NCBI GenBank assembly: GCA_027459505.1
Contig: DAIDIE010000014.1
Coordinates: 62,001-126,000, forward strand
Length of the DNA: 64,000 nt
Origin: Acidobacteriota bacterium
Lineage (GTDB): Bacteria; Acidobacteriota; Terriglobia; Terriglobales; SCQP01
Reading direction: 5' to 3'
Of this stretch, positions 26,282 through 35,529 are shown one piece after another (position 1 is the first letter of the stretch; each line of letters begins with the position of its first letter). Position numbers and translations under genes: made by a program. The notes beneath the pieces are model-generated. The model was given only the letters and a program-made list of their open reading frames with translations, ran no database searches and was not told the DNA's origin.

Positions 26282-27184
26282 ATGTCTGCGAAACGATCAG
26301 GCCGTGAAGGTCTTCCGCCCTCGAGCACGCGTCGACGCCAGCATCGGGATGAGGAAAAGGAACGGCGCCACAGGCCAACTGCGGCGCCTTCCTTCGACCA
26401 GCTGCCGCCCCAGAAGGCCCAGCGTTCCGATCAGGTCTCCGGCATTCATTCCGTCCGCGAGATCCTGCGGGCCGGGCAGCGGCCACTGCAATACCTGGTG
26501 GTGAGCCGCGAACGCCAGGATGCCCGCATTCATGAACTGATCGCCTTGGCGCGCAACTCCGGAGTGCCGATTCGCTTGGAACCGGCGGCACGCCTGGATC
26601 AGCTTGCCGGTTCGGAGCGTCACCAGGGAGTCGTGGCGGTCGTCGCGGCCAAAGCGGTTGTTGATCTGGAGGACCTGCTACAGCAGCCGCGTGCTCACTC
26701 CCCGCTTTTTCTGCTTCTCGATGGCATCGAGGATCCCCACAACCTGGGCGCCATTATTCGCAGCGCCTGTGCCGCCGGCGTTGACGCGGTCGTGCTCCCG
26801 GAGCGGCGCTCCGTCGGACTGACCGAAACCGTGGTGCGCGTCTCGGCCGGAGCCCTCGAGTACGTGCCCGTGGCGCGCGTTACCAACATGAGCCGCGCCC
26901 TCGAACAGCTCAAGAGCGCCGGTTTCTGGATCGCCGGACTGGACGAACAGGGACAAAAAACCCTGTGGCAGCAAGACTTAACGGGCCCCTTGGGATTGGT
27001 GATTGGTGCGGAAGGGGCGGGGCTGCACGAGCTGGTTCGCAAGCATTGTGATTATTTGCTGTCCATCCCCATGGCGCCGGGCGTAGCCTCATTGAACGCC
27101 TCAGTCGCCTGCGGCGTCGTCCTGTTCGAGGCTGTGCGCCAGCGCACTGCGTCGGCCGCCTCCACCCGCTCCAGCCCAAAATAA
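26282..27184 (+). CDS. rlmB: 23S rRNA 2'-O-ribose methyltransferase, TrmH/SpoU family
   Basis: S-adenosylmethionine-dependent SPOUT methyltransferase, most like RlmB, which methylates G2251 of 23S rRNA. It has 300 residues. A basic N-terminal stretch of about 55 residues precedes the SpoU substrate-binding domain (GIHSVREILRAG to HQGVVAVVA), then the knotted domain with motif 1 (EDPHNLGAIIRSA), motif 2 (GLVIGAEGAGL) and motif 3 (IPMAPGVASLNASVA). Closely coupled to apt. Other TrmH-family targets cannot be excluded. Confidence 0.9.
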   Translation: MSAKRSGREGLPPSSTRRRQHRDEEKERRHRPTAAPSFDQLPPQKAQRSDQVSGIHSVREILRAGQRPLQYLVVSRERQDARIHELIALARNSGVPIRLEPAARLDQLAGSERHQGVVAVVAAKAVVDLEDLLQQPRAHSPLFLLLDGIEDPHNLGAIIRSACAAGVDAVVLPERRSVGLTETVVRVSAGALEYVPVARVTNMSRALEQLKSAGFWIAGLDEQGQKTLWQQDLTGPLGLVIGAEGAGLHELVRKHCDYLLSIPMAPGVASLNASVACGVVLFEAVRQRTASAASTRSSPK

Positions 27185-27341
27185 AAATTTTGTGTTCTTT
27201 TGCCGGACTTGTGCTATTGTGGATACTGCATTTGAGTGTCCGCTTGTCAGCCTGGACCCGCCCGGTTCTTCTTTGACCGTCCTGCCCTAGCCGAGATCGA
27301 GCCCACAGTCAAATAGCTCTCCCATTTGGATAGGTACGAAA

Positions 27342-27650
27342 GTGAAAAATATCTTCGTTGGAAACTTGGCTTTTAGCACGTCGGAAAGCGAACTGCGTAA
27401 CGCATTTGAACCCTATGGAACGGTCGACCGCGTCAGCATCATCACTGACCGCGACACTGGCCGCTCACGCGGTTTCGCCTTTGTGGAAATGTCGGATGAC
27501 AGTCAGGGCGACAAGGCAATTGCCGCTCTCAACGGCGCCGACATGGGCGGCCGTACGCTCAATGTGAACGAAGCGCGTCCCAAGACCGAGAACCGTCCCC
27601 GCAACGGGGGTGGGTTCGGTGGTGGTCGCAACCGCGAACCCCGCTGGTAA
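27342..27650 (+). CDS. RRM-domain RNA-binding protein
   Basis: A single RNA recognition motif protein of 102 residues from a GTG start. RNP2 (IFVGNL) is at 4-9 and RNP1 (RGFAFVEM) at 43-50. The tail is Gly/Arg/Asn-rich. Such small RRM proteins are common in Acidobacteriota and cyanobacteria, where some are cold-induced. A 157-bp upstream gap gives it a long leader and probably its own promoter; a TATTGT-like -10 near 27225 is weak. It ends at a strong terminator. Confidence 0.92.
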   Translation: MKNIFVGNLAFSTSESELRNAFEPYGTVDRVSIITDRDTGRSRGFAFVEMSDDSQGDKAIAALNGADMGGRTLNVNEARPKTENRPRNGGGFGGGRNREPRW

Positions 27651-27670
27651 GGTCCGCACAGCAGAAATCT

Positions 27671-27712
27671 AAAACGGCTGGCCATGCTGCAAGGCAGGGC
27701 CAGCCGTTTTTT
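27671..27712 (+). terminator. intrinsic terminator of the RRM gene
   Basis: AAAACGGCTGGC pairs with GCCAGCCGTTTT across a 16-base loop, followed by six T in total. A classical rho-independent terminator. Confidence 0.9.
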
Positions 27713-27843
27713 CTGGGGAAAGCCATTGCTCAACGCCGAAGCCGGACGCGTAGACAGTACTGGCCGCCGCGCGATTTTTTGGCAGCCGGCAACTCTCCTC
27801 ACGGCCACACGGTCCTCGCCCCTGACGCCACCTGCAGCCGTTC

Positions 27844-29658
27844 TCAATGCCAGGTCTGCCCGCCATCGGAGGTATGCCACGTCGTTCCGTCGCTGGTCAA
27901 AACCGTTCCGTGGCGCGGGTTGCTGAAGTCGATGGAGTCAATGCCACTGCTGCCCAGTTGCGCCAGAGGACTCCAACTGCGCCCTCCATCGCGCGAGATC
28001 TGGAGCTTGCCGTCGGCAGTCCCCATCCAGATAACCGGGCCAATGTGCGCAACAGAAGTGATATCCATGCCGTCAGGCGTAGTCGCTGCCCTCCAGCGCC
28101 CATCGCCAGTGGACCACTGCAATTGCCCATCGTGGACACGCCAGTGCCGTGCCCCTGGATCTACGTTCTCAGCCTCCGACGCTGGATGCCCGCTGGCCGA
28201 AGCTTCTTGCCGTGGCCGGTTATCGCTAAGCGCTGAGCCAACTTCCCGGCCGGAAACTGAGGGCCCTGTGTTGCCGCCGGACTGCGGTTCGGAAACCGCA
28301 TTGGGTTCCGTCACTCCGGCCTGCTGATTCGCCGCGTTTCCGCTTTGATCGTTGGCTCCCACCGCCCAGTTCCAGGCATGCGCAAAACCGCTCTGCAGGC
28401 GCTGGGAAGCTTGCGAGAACTGAAGCTTGGCGGTTTGCCAGGGTTGTGGTGCAACATGCGCCTCGTCCGCGATGCTGAGCGCCAGAGCACCCACCACAAT
28501 TGCGACCGCGATGCCGACCAGCATGCCGCTCCAGAAGCTGCGCCGTGGCGCCGGTTCGGCGTACAACATCGGCGCGCTCGCTGGAACCGCTGTTATCGAG
28601 GGAATGCGCGCGCTGCTCCGGGCCGGACCAACCCAGCCTGTCGCATGCGCTTCCCGCGAATAGGCCGGTCCTCTTGCCCCCGGAGGCTGACCTGAAAGCA
28701 AACCGCTTGCCTCAGAGAGCGTTCCGGCTGCCGGCATTGGGGCGCTGGACGGAGGGGCACTGGACGGTGGAGCGACGGACGGTGGAGCGACGGACGGACG
28801 CGGCCGGCTTCTGCTGCGCGGCTGGTTCTCCGTAAAGCCCGGACGCGGCCACGATACCCCGGGTACGCTGGACAGAGTTGATTCCGCCGGAGTTGATGCC
28901 CTATGCGTTTCCATCCCCGGTTGCACTCCAGCCGGCGGAATTATCGGCGCGCCCAACTCCTCCGGATGCGCGATCATCGAACACGGCCGGCAGCGCTGCA
29001 AATGCTCCTCAACCAGCGCGCGCTCCTGCGACGACAGTGTTCCCGCAATGTAGGCGTCCAGCAATTCCAGGCTGGGATGCAGGTCCGCTACCAGCGCTTC
29101 CCGATGCTCGAGGCGAATACCTTCCCATTCGCCGTGATTCGTTTCCATCGCTCCTGAACTCGCAGCATTCTCCGACCCGCTTTGAATAGCGTCAGGAGCT
29201 TTTGCAGACTCCGGCTGTATAGGCTTTTGAACAGGCACGGCCTGGTTTTCTGAGCCGCCCGCCGGCACTGCTCCGTGTGGGGCCGCTGGCATGTTCTCCC
29301 GTGAGACCCTGAAGTCGCCGATGCCGGTCTCCTCTCCCCCGCGAGCCACCCCATGTGGCCCAACCCCGGCCTCGCGGGGATCCTGCTGAGAGACCCGCGC
29401 TCCGGAATTTTGCAGCCCTCCACTGGCGATCTGTTCCGGCGATCTCTTCCATTGCGAGGACGGGGTGGTTCGCTCCTCCGCAACGGAAGCGGCCGGCTTG
29501 CCGCTCGCGGCTTTGCCCGCGGCGCCCGGGTTTGGCCGCGTGAGGTCCACGCCCCACTCGGCGGTGGGGGTGACTTCCGGCAGACTCAGCTCCTTCGCTG
29601 AGCCCGGATTGATGGAGAGCGCTCCCCAGCGTTTGGATCGATGCAGAAACTCTGCCAT
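27844..29658 (-). CDS. putative membrane anti-sigma-like protein with zinc motif and BNR-type C-terminus
   Basis: 604 residues from the ATG at 29658 (AAGG four bases before it). The first 170 residues are low-complexity and include a copy of the dispersed repeat. A zf-HC2/ZAS-like motif then follows: LHPSLELLDAYIAG and an HxxxCxxC site (HLQRCRPC). Next come a Pro/Ser-rich stretch with repeated PSVAPPS-type units, one transmembrane segment (start SFWSGMLVGIAVAIVVG), and a C-terminal domain of about 100 residues with Trp-rich BNR/Ycf48-like repeats (DGGRSWSP, SDGGQTWH). An ATG at 29148 with AGGAG just before it would start directly at the zinc domain and may be the true start. No sigma factor is adjacent. 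Confidence 0.65.
   Translation of the reverse strand: MAEFLHRSKRWGALSINPGSAKELSLPEVTPTAEWGVDLTRPNPGAAGKAASGKPAASVAEERTTPSSQWKRSPEQIASGGLQNSGARVSQQDPREAGVGPHGVARGGEETGIGDFRVSRENMPAAPHGAVPAGGSENQAVPVQKPIQPESAKAPDAIQSGSENAASSGAMETNHGEWEGIRLEHREALVADLHPSLELLDAYIAGTLSSQERALVEEHLQRCRPCSMIAHPEELGAPIIPPAGVQPGMETHRASTPAESTLSSVPGVSWPRPGFTENQPRSRSRPRPSVAPPSVAPPSSAPPSSAPMPAAGTLSEASGLLSGQPPGARGPAYSREAHATGWVGPARSSARIPSITAVPASAPMLYAEPAPRRSFWSGMLVGIAVAIVVGALALSIADEAHVAPQPWQTAKLQFSQASQRLQSGFAHAWNWAVGANDQSGNAANQQAGVTEPNAVSEPQSGGNTGPSVSGREVGSALSDNRPRQEASASGHPASEAENVDPGARHWRVHDGQLQWSTGDGRWRAATTPDGMDITSVAHIGPVIWMGTADGKLQISRDGGRSWSPLAQLGSSGIDSIDFSNPRHGTVLTSDGTTWHTSDGGQTWH
29421..29481 (+). repeat. copy of the dispersed repeat inside a gene
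   Basis: Matches 10647-10708 (33 of 41 in the first part, weaker in the last 20). It lies antisense within the low-complexity 5' part of the anti-sigma-like gene, which suggests either insertion into the gene or that this part is not translated. Confidence 0.55.
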
Positions 29659-29831
29659 AAAACCTTGCTGTTCTTGACCGGGAATCGGAGGAAGAGAGAA
29701 TGTGCGAGGGCAAACAGGCGAGGACAGCCGTAGGTCCACCTGCCCACATCCCCGGGCACACCGCTTCCTCAGCCTCGCCTTGGTTAGAAGCGGGAGAGCG
29801 GCCGGGGGGTTAGCTATCAGCAGCCGTGGCG

Positions 29832-30911
29832 CTAGAAGATTTTCAAATGGATGGTCAGGTATCTCTTGGGATTCCGCTTGATCGCCGCCAGCAGTTGTTG
29901 CAACTGCGTCATGGTCAGGTTGGCGTTGTTGTAGAGCGTGGGATCTTTAAAGAATTTCCCCGCGCTGCCCTGGCCCTGTTGCAATCCCGTCACCAAGGCG
30001 TCAACCCGGTTGGTGGTGTCGCGCAATTTGCTCGCCAAGGCCGGATCGTTGATCAACATCCCAATGGTCCCGCGCGTCGAATTCAGCGCCTGCGCCGTCT
30101 GCTGCAAACTGGCAATCAGTTGGTTGGCGCGGTTATACAGTTGCGGATCGTTGATGATCTTCGCCAGGCTGCCATTGCCCGTCTGAACCTTGTTCAGCAG
30201 GGCATTGACCCCGTCGAGGGTGGAATCCAGCTTGCGGTAGAGTGTGTCGTCGGTGGTAAGCCGGCCAATTGTGCCGCGCCCGTTTTTGACGTCGGCGGTG
30301 ATTTGTTGGACGTTGGCGGTGACCGCATTGAGCCGGTTATAAAGTTCGTCGGAATACAGCAGCTTGCCCACGCTGCCCTTGCCGCTCTGGATCTGGTCCA
30401 GCAGCGAGCCCACGCGCGTCACAATGTCGTTGGCGTTCTGCAGCATGGTGTGCGTGGACACCAGCAATTCGGAAATGCTGGTCGCCGACTGCGAGTTCAA
30501 AACCGCCCCATCATGTACCGGCGGGGAGCTGGGACTTCCACGATTGATGTTGACCAGCATGTCTCCCAGGGGACTTTCGGATCGCAACTCGACCATGGAG
30601 TTCATGCGCAACCAGCGCAAGTGCTTGGCCTGCACACGCATGTCGATGCGCACCGGCAATTGCACATTGGGAGGGTTGGTCGCCAGCCCCACATGAGTCA
30701 CGTTGCCCACCAGAACACCCTGCAACTCCACCGGGGCGCCCGTGCGCAGACCGGCGGCATCACTAACATACGTAGTCAGTCGCAGTTTCTTCTGGAATAG
30801 GCCGGAGCGGCCGGTCATCAGAAAAATGATTACCAGCAAAACGGCCGCGGACAGGGCAACGACAATGCCCACCTTGAGTTCTGACCAGCTCAAATCGGCG
30901 CGCGATGGCAA
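29832..30911 (-). CDS. MCE/MlaD-family lipid-transport protein
   Basis: Periplasmic substrate-binding subunit type of MCE lipid transporters. It has about 359 residues from a TTG at 30911, which has GGGAGG seven bases upstream; the frame continues to 30995. One N-terminal membrane helix (VGIVVALSAAVLLVIIFLM) is followed by the MCE domain (VSDAAGLRTGAPVELQGVLV, then SPLGDMLVNI). The C-terminal half consists of five similar repeats of about 38 residues with the pattern G-x-G-x-L-x-x-D-x-x-LY. No MlaE permease or MlaF ATPase gene is nearby, so partners must be elsewhere. Confidence 0.9.
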   Translation of the reverse strand: MPSRADLSWSELKVGIVVALSAAVLLVIIFLMTGRSGLFQKKLRLTTYVSDAAGLRTGAPVELQGVLVGNVTHVGLATNPPNVQLPVRIDMRVQAKHLRWLRMNSMVELRSESPLGDMLVNINRGSPSSPPVHDGAVLNSQSATSISELLVSTHTMLQNANDIVTRVGSLLDQIQSGKGSVGKLLYSDELYNRLNAVTANVQQITADVKNGRGTIGRLTTDDTLYRKLDSTLDGVNALLNKVQTGNGSLAKIINDPQLYNRANQLIASLQQTAQALNSTRGTIGMLINDPALASKLRDTTNRVDALVTGLQQGQGSAGKFFKDPTLYNNANLTMTQLQQLLAAIKRNPKRYLTIHLKIF

Positions 30912-31071
30912 AACCCAACCTCCCGTGCTGCAGACAACCCTGATTGCCGCCCCGAGTGCCGCAATCAGGCCTTGCCACATGCTACAACGATCCATCCTCG
31001 TTCAGGGAATAAGATGCTCCTGGCATTCCCCGGCCTGGCATTCCGGCCCCGCTCCAGCCTGAGAGATGCAA

Positions 31072-31113
31072 CGATCTTTTCCTCGGGGAGGGCTCTGTGT
31101 CTCGCTCCTGTTG
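31072..31113 (+). repeat. diverged copy of the dispersed repeat
   Basis: 42 bp align with the core of 10647-10708 at about 31 positions (CGATCT, GGGGAGG and CTCCT blocks retained). It lies between the MCE gene and the spermidine-synthase-like gene. Confidence 0.4.
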
Positions 31114-31127
31114 TGTGCGACACACCT

Positions 31128-33584
31128 CTAACCACGCACGGTCAACGGCTCATCCGGTCGGATGCGTAAGGAGAGCAGCAGTGCTGCCAGGTAGCAGGCG
31201 CCCCCGGTCAGCAACGCCGCCGTCATTCCTGCGTGGATGGCGATAAAAATGGCCATCACCGAGCCGAGCACACTTGCGCCGGCGTTGAGCGACCAGGCCC
31301 ATTCGATGGTTCCGGCAGGGATGGCCTGCGACTCTGATTGCCCGGCATCCGCCAACTTGGACAGCTTCCGGCTGAGCCAATCCAACCCCGCCGGGAATGG
31401 CATTCCCATCAGGAAGCCCATGGGCGACAGCAAAACCAGGCTGACGGCGAATTTTGCCAAGAGCGGCAAACCCATCAGCATTCGGAAAATCGGACCCAAC
31501 GCCCAAGAGTACAGCAGGACAAAACCGATAATACCCACCATGGCCCAGAGTGTGGCGCTGCCCAGCCGCCAGCGCCTCCCGCTCCAGCTTCCCAGGCTGC
31601 TGGCCGCTAACATAAGAAACACCACCACTGTCAATGCGTAGGTCGGGTGCCCCAGAAACAACACGTACCGCTGAATGAAGGCCACTTCAATGAGAATGTA
31701 GCCCAGCCCCAGCGCAACAAAATACAGCAGGTTGACGCTCGTGCCCGGCGCAAAGCGCACACCGGCAATCAACAACGGCAGCACCAGAAAAAGCCCTACC
31801 GCCAACGCGGACAGCAGCAATAAAGACAGCAGCAGAAACAACGCCAGATTAGTCTTCCAATCCATGGCGTGACGCCCACGCGCCTCCGCCAGTCCCAGGG
31901 CGGCCGCGGTCTTGAGGGTGTAAAAGAAAAACGGGCGGTTATCCGTCGACGCCGTCACGTTGTAGGGGTAGCTCCGCGTAAACACCGCCGGGTCCCCACT
32001 GGCCAGGAGCGCCGCATACGCATTGTGCATGGTGGATCCGGGATAGTACTGAAACTGCAGTGGCGGGTGGGCGGCCACGAATGCCTGCAGATGCGCCAAC
32101 TCCGGCGCACTGAACCGGCTGCGGCTGACCAGGGTGGTCACCGTTACGCCAAAGTTGTTGAGTGGGCCGTCGGAGACCAGCACCAGATGCCGCTCCGGCC
32201 GCCGTACTCCCAGTTCGCGCAGCGCCACCATGGCCAGCGACACCACGCGCAACGCCTCGCGCGGCTGCTTGAACTCCCACCGCGTCATTGACACCATGCC
32301 GCTGGGCGTCAGGTGGCGCAAGTACTCCCGGAAAGCCTGCACCGTGTAAAGGTTGCTCTCTGACAGCGCCAACGCACCGGCTGCCGTCGAGGCCCAAGTG
32401 TCGACCATGGTGGCCTGAATCACGTCAAATTTTTGCCGGCTGCGGCGCACGTAGCTTCGCCCTTCGCCGATGACTGGGTGCACCTCGGGACGCCGGTACA
32501 GGCCGTGACTCCAGGCCAGATAGCGGCCCAGCATGATGTCGTCAACAATGATGGGATTGATCTCCACCGCCGTCACGTCATGGGATCCGCCCAGCAGCGC
32601 ACGCATCACATCCGATCCACCTCCCGGACCAATGATCAGCGCCTTGGCCCCGGGATGGGCAATGTAGGCCAACGCGGCGCTGTAGCGCATGTAGTTGGAC
32701 CACAGTTGCGGGTTCCCCTCCGCCTCGTGCACACCCGCGCCCACGATGGCGGTGTCAGCGTCGGAGTCGATCAATATGTCTTTGTACGCGCCGCCATGCA
32801 CTTCAATGCGCGAAAAGCTGTTCCACTTCTTGAATTCGATGTTTTCGCGCCGCATTCCCTTCGCGTAGGTAATGTCAAACCAGCGCCCCTGGATATCCAG
32901 GAAAGCCACCAGCACCAGCGCGGCAACAGCCCCCCAACGCCACGCCGCTTTCGCCTCCGTGCCGGTTGCCAGACTCAGGCTGGCCAGCATTGCTACCCCC
33001 GCCGCCACCAACACCGTGCTGGGTCCGCCCACGGAGTTCATCAGCGCTACCAGCGCCAGACATGCCGCCGCCGCGCCTCCCAGGTCGGCGAAGTACACCT
33101 GGTGCACGTGCTCGCGGTAGTCCGCCAGCACGGTGGCGAGCGCGCTTCCCATGAAAAAGAAGGGTGTCGCCGCGGTCAGATAGATCAGGCTCAGGCGCAG
33201 AAAATTGGTCAGCGTGATTTCCAGCGACACCGCCGAATGCAGCACCACCAGCAGCGCCACTACCATGCTCATTGCCGCCCAGGCGCATTGCCGGCTGGGA
33301 AAGCCCTGGCCCAGCGCGGCCGGCGCCCCGCCCCCCTGCCGCTGGTAGCGCAAGCGGCGCAGGGAAGTTGCGAGCCCTCCCGTCCCCAGCCCCAGCAGCG
33401 CCACCGAAATCGCCAGGAACGCAAAGTGATAGAACAGCACCACCGAAAATAGCCGCGTCAATGCCAGTTCCAGCAGCAATGACGATAAGCTGAGCAGAAA
33501 CACACCCCACAAGGTGGCGCGGGGCGGCCGCGCGGAGATTCGGTCAGTGCTGCCACTGGCACTGAGCGGCGTTGTGGTTGACAT
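31128..33584 (-). CDS. membrane protein with spermidine-synthase-like domain
   Basis: 818 residues from the ATG at 33584. About six to eight hydrophobic helices occur at the N-terminus (from GVFLLSLSSLLLELALTRLF), then a Rossmann methyltransferase/polyamine-synthase-like domain: ALIIGPGGGSDVMRALLG, VTAVEINPIIVDD, and DVIQATMVDTWAS. A second membrane block fills the C-terminal 250 residues. Proteins of this layout are annotated as fused-MFS spermidine synthase, but their reaction is not established. A GTG at 33611 is an alternative start. Confidence 0.8.
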   Translation of the reverse strand: MSTTTPLSASGSTDRISARPPRATLWGVFLLSLSSLLLELALTRLFSVVLFYHFAFLAISVALLGLGTGGLATSLRRLRYQRQGGGAPAALGQGFPSRQCAWAAMSMVVALLVVLHSAVSLEITLTNFLRLSLIYLTAATPFFFMGSALATVLADYREHVHQVYFADLGGAAAACLALVALMNSVGGPSTVLVAAGVAMLASLSLATGTEAKAAWRWGAVAALVLVAFLDIQGRWFDITYAKGMRRENIEFKKWNSFSRIEVHGGAYKDILIDSDADTAIVGAGVHEAEGNPQLWSNYMRYSAALAYIAHPGAKALIIGPGGGSDVMRALLGGSHDVTAVEINPIIVDDIMLGRYLAWSHGLYRRPEVHPVIGEGRSYVRRSRQKFDVIQATMVDTWASTAAGALALSESNLYTVQAFREYLRHLTPSGMVSMTRWEFKQPREALRVVSLAMVALRELGVRRPERHLVLVSDGPLNNFGVTVTTLVSRSRFSAPELAHLQAFVAAHPPLQFQYYPGSTMHNAYAALLASGDPAVFTRSYPYNVTASTDNRPFFFYTLKTAAALGLAEARGRHAMDWKTNLALFLLLSLLLLSALAVGLFLVLPLLIAGVRFAPGTSVNLLYFVALGLGYILIEVAFIQRYVLFLGHPTYALTVVVFLMLAASSLGSWSGRRWRLGSATLWAMVGIIGFVLLYSWALGPIFRMLMGLPLLAKFAVSLVLLSPMGFLMGMPFPAGLDWLSRKLSKLADAGQSESQAIPAGTIEWAWSLNAGASVLGSVMAIFIAIHAGMTAALLTGGACYLAALLLSLRIRPDEPLTVRG

Positions 33585-34152
33585 AGGGTGACCTGGCGCC
33601 CGGCTTTGCACCTGGGCGGATCGTCCACCGCGCGGGAATCAGGGCCCCGCTGCGCTGGACAGGGAGACGGGGATGGGTCCCCCGGCACCCCGCGGAACTC
33701 GTGTCCCCATCTTATCCGTAAACTGCCTGCACCGCCTGCGCGAGGAGGCCGGGATAACCCTACACAACGTGAGCGCAATCACGCCGCGCGGACCTCACGC
33801 TCTTCCCGGACATCCGCCAGCCGCGTTGCCCCAACTCCCGCAGCTTGTCGTTCACCGGCTGCGGGCGCGCAGGTCGTCTTTGAACACGCGGAGAACCTCT
33901 TCGGCGCTGCCATAGTTACGCTAGCGCTACTGCTCTGAACGCGTGCGTGCACGTACTTCAGGTCATCCCGCTGTTTGCCGTGGTCGCCTCCGGCGTCAGC
34001 GTGCAGGGATCGGGTAAACAACGCGCTCGCCAAGAAAGCGCACCTGGTCGTCTTTGGAAGCCATCGCTCCCCTCTTTTGATCTGCAGGCTTCAAATGACT
34101 TTTCTCTGCCGGAACGTTTGCCGGGGAGCGCATCAGGCATAAAATCTCGACC
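33585..34152. other. intergenic, possible decayed short genes
   Basis: No intact gene is supported. On the plus strand a short frame around 33720-33775 reads LHRLREEAGITLHNVSAI, reminiscent of the start of a helix-turn-helix repressor, but it loses sense afterwards. On the minus strand three short pieces in different frames (34061-33996 starting MASKDDQVRFLGERVVYP; then a piece with RDDLKYVHARVQ; then SAEEVLRVFKDDLRARS ending near 33860) could be one frameshifted small gene. This is a weak reading. Confidence 0.3.
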
Positions 34153-35529
34153 ATGTCAATGCACGGCGAGCTTACGCGCCGCGGGCGGATTCCCTTCGCC
34201 ACCTTGTTCGCGGTGCTGGCCATTACGAGAGCCGTTGCCGCAACGAGTGACATTCAGCCAGCCAACCTGCCCACGGATCCGCTGGTAAAGGCCACTTACG
34301 CGACAGTAGTCAACGTCGAGCCGCTGGCCGCGACGTGGCAGGCCCAATGGAATTACACGACTCCGAAGAGCCAAGTGGCCGCCAAGCTGGCGGCCGCAGT
34401 GCGCCGGCTGCAATCTTCGGCGCAGAAATATCCGCACAATGAAGAGCTGCAGTTGCTGATCGGCGTCGCTGGAACCCTGGGCCACAACGTCGACGTTCCA
34501 GGTTCATTCGAGGCTGCCACCGCGGCATTCCACCGGGCAAGTCAGCTCGATCCAAACGACCTTCGTCCTGTGGCACTACTCGGTGCGCTGGACTGCTCGG
34601 CGCCAGAAACGATCGTTGCCGGCATGCGGCTTCTTCTCGGTTTGGAATCGAGCCGAGCGCCCGCCGATCTTCCCTCCGCGTTCTGGTACACCTACATGGT
34701 ATGTGCCGGGATGACCAACATGCCCGCCCATGAGCTGCGTGCCGCGAGCTACATGCAAGCGCGTGGCCAGCTTACGGACGAGGTTAAGTTCCTGGCCGAC
34801 ACAGCCAGACACCGCTTTTCACCAACGAGCCCCAGCAAGACGTATGATCCGAAAGATATTTGGACGGCCCGGCGGCATGGCAAGGAAGTTCACTTCTTCA
34901 GTACAACCTGCGGCTTCGGCTTCCTCATGCCGGCGGATTGGCGAATTAAGCTGCCGAAGCTTCAGCACGGAACCTGTGTCGCCATTCTTTATGCTGGCCC
35001 TTTTTTAGCGAAAAACCAGCCGATCACTCCCGAAATCCTGGTACTGGCCCGCGCGCCCAAACCCGGCGAGAGCCTGAGTCAATTCGCCCAGAATTTCCCC
35101 ATTGGACCCGCAATAAAGCCGTCCGTGTGCCCGGCGCAAAAGTGTCTTACCTTTGAAAACCAACACCACGACCCGGACCCGCCCTACAATGGCCTCGCTA
35201 TCACTCTAACCACGGTTTTCGGGGGAACTGAACCGGAATTCCCGGGCTTGATCTTTGAATCGCCCCAACCGGTCCCGGCGTTTAAGGACAACGGCACGGC
35301 CACCTTTTTCAGGCCAGATCAAATTCAGCAGCGCCTCGCGCCGTCCATCTACTACCTGGTCATGCTGGACACAGCCGGCTCCGTTCAGGAACCCGCGATG
35401 CGCGCCTATCGCCATTTTCTATCGGGGTTTGTGCTGGACGCTGGAGATGGGAGTCAGGTGGCTGTTCCGCCAGTCGCCACTCAAGCCACCTCGCCGGCCA
35501 CGCAGCGGCGAGCCGCCTCATCGCAGTGA
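34153..35529 (+). CDS. secreted protein of unknown function with TPR-like region
   Basis: 458 residues with a signal peptide ending near AVAATS. Residues about 70-150 have TPR-like spacing ([36 protein letters not shown]). The rest has a few Cys ([23 protein letters not shown]) that could form disulfides in the periplasm. The end overlaps the convergent dehydratase gene by 12 bp. I do not recognise the family. Confidence 0.7.
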   Translation: MSMHGELTRRGRIPFATLFAVLAITRAVAATSDIQPANLPTDPLVKATYATVVNVEPLAATWQAQWNYTTPKSQVAAKLAAAVRRLQSSAQKYPHNEELQLLIGVAGTLGHNVDVPGSFEAATAAFHRASQLDPNDLRPVALLGALDCSAPETIVAGMRLLLGLESSRAPADLPSAFWYTYMVCAGMTNMPAHELRAASYMQARGQLTDEVKFLADTARHRFSPTSPSKTYDPKDIWTARRHGKEVHFFSTTCGFGFLMPADWRIKLPKLQHGTCVAILYAGPFLAKNQPITPEILVLARAPKPGESLSQFAQNFPIGPAIKPSVCPAQKCLTFENQHHDPDPPYNGLAITLTTVFGGTEPEFPGLIFESPQPVPAFKDNGTATFFRPDQIQQRLAPSIYYLVMLDTAGSVQEPAMRAYRHFLSGFVLDAGDGSQVAVPPVATQATSPATQRRAASSQ

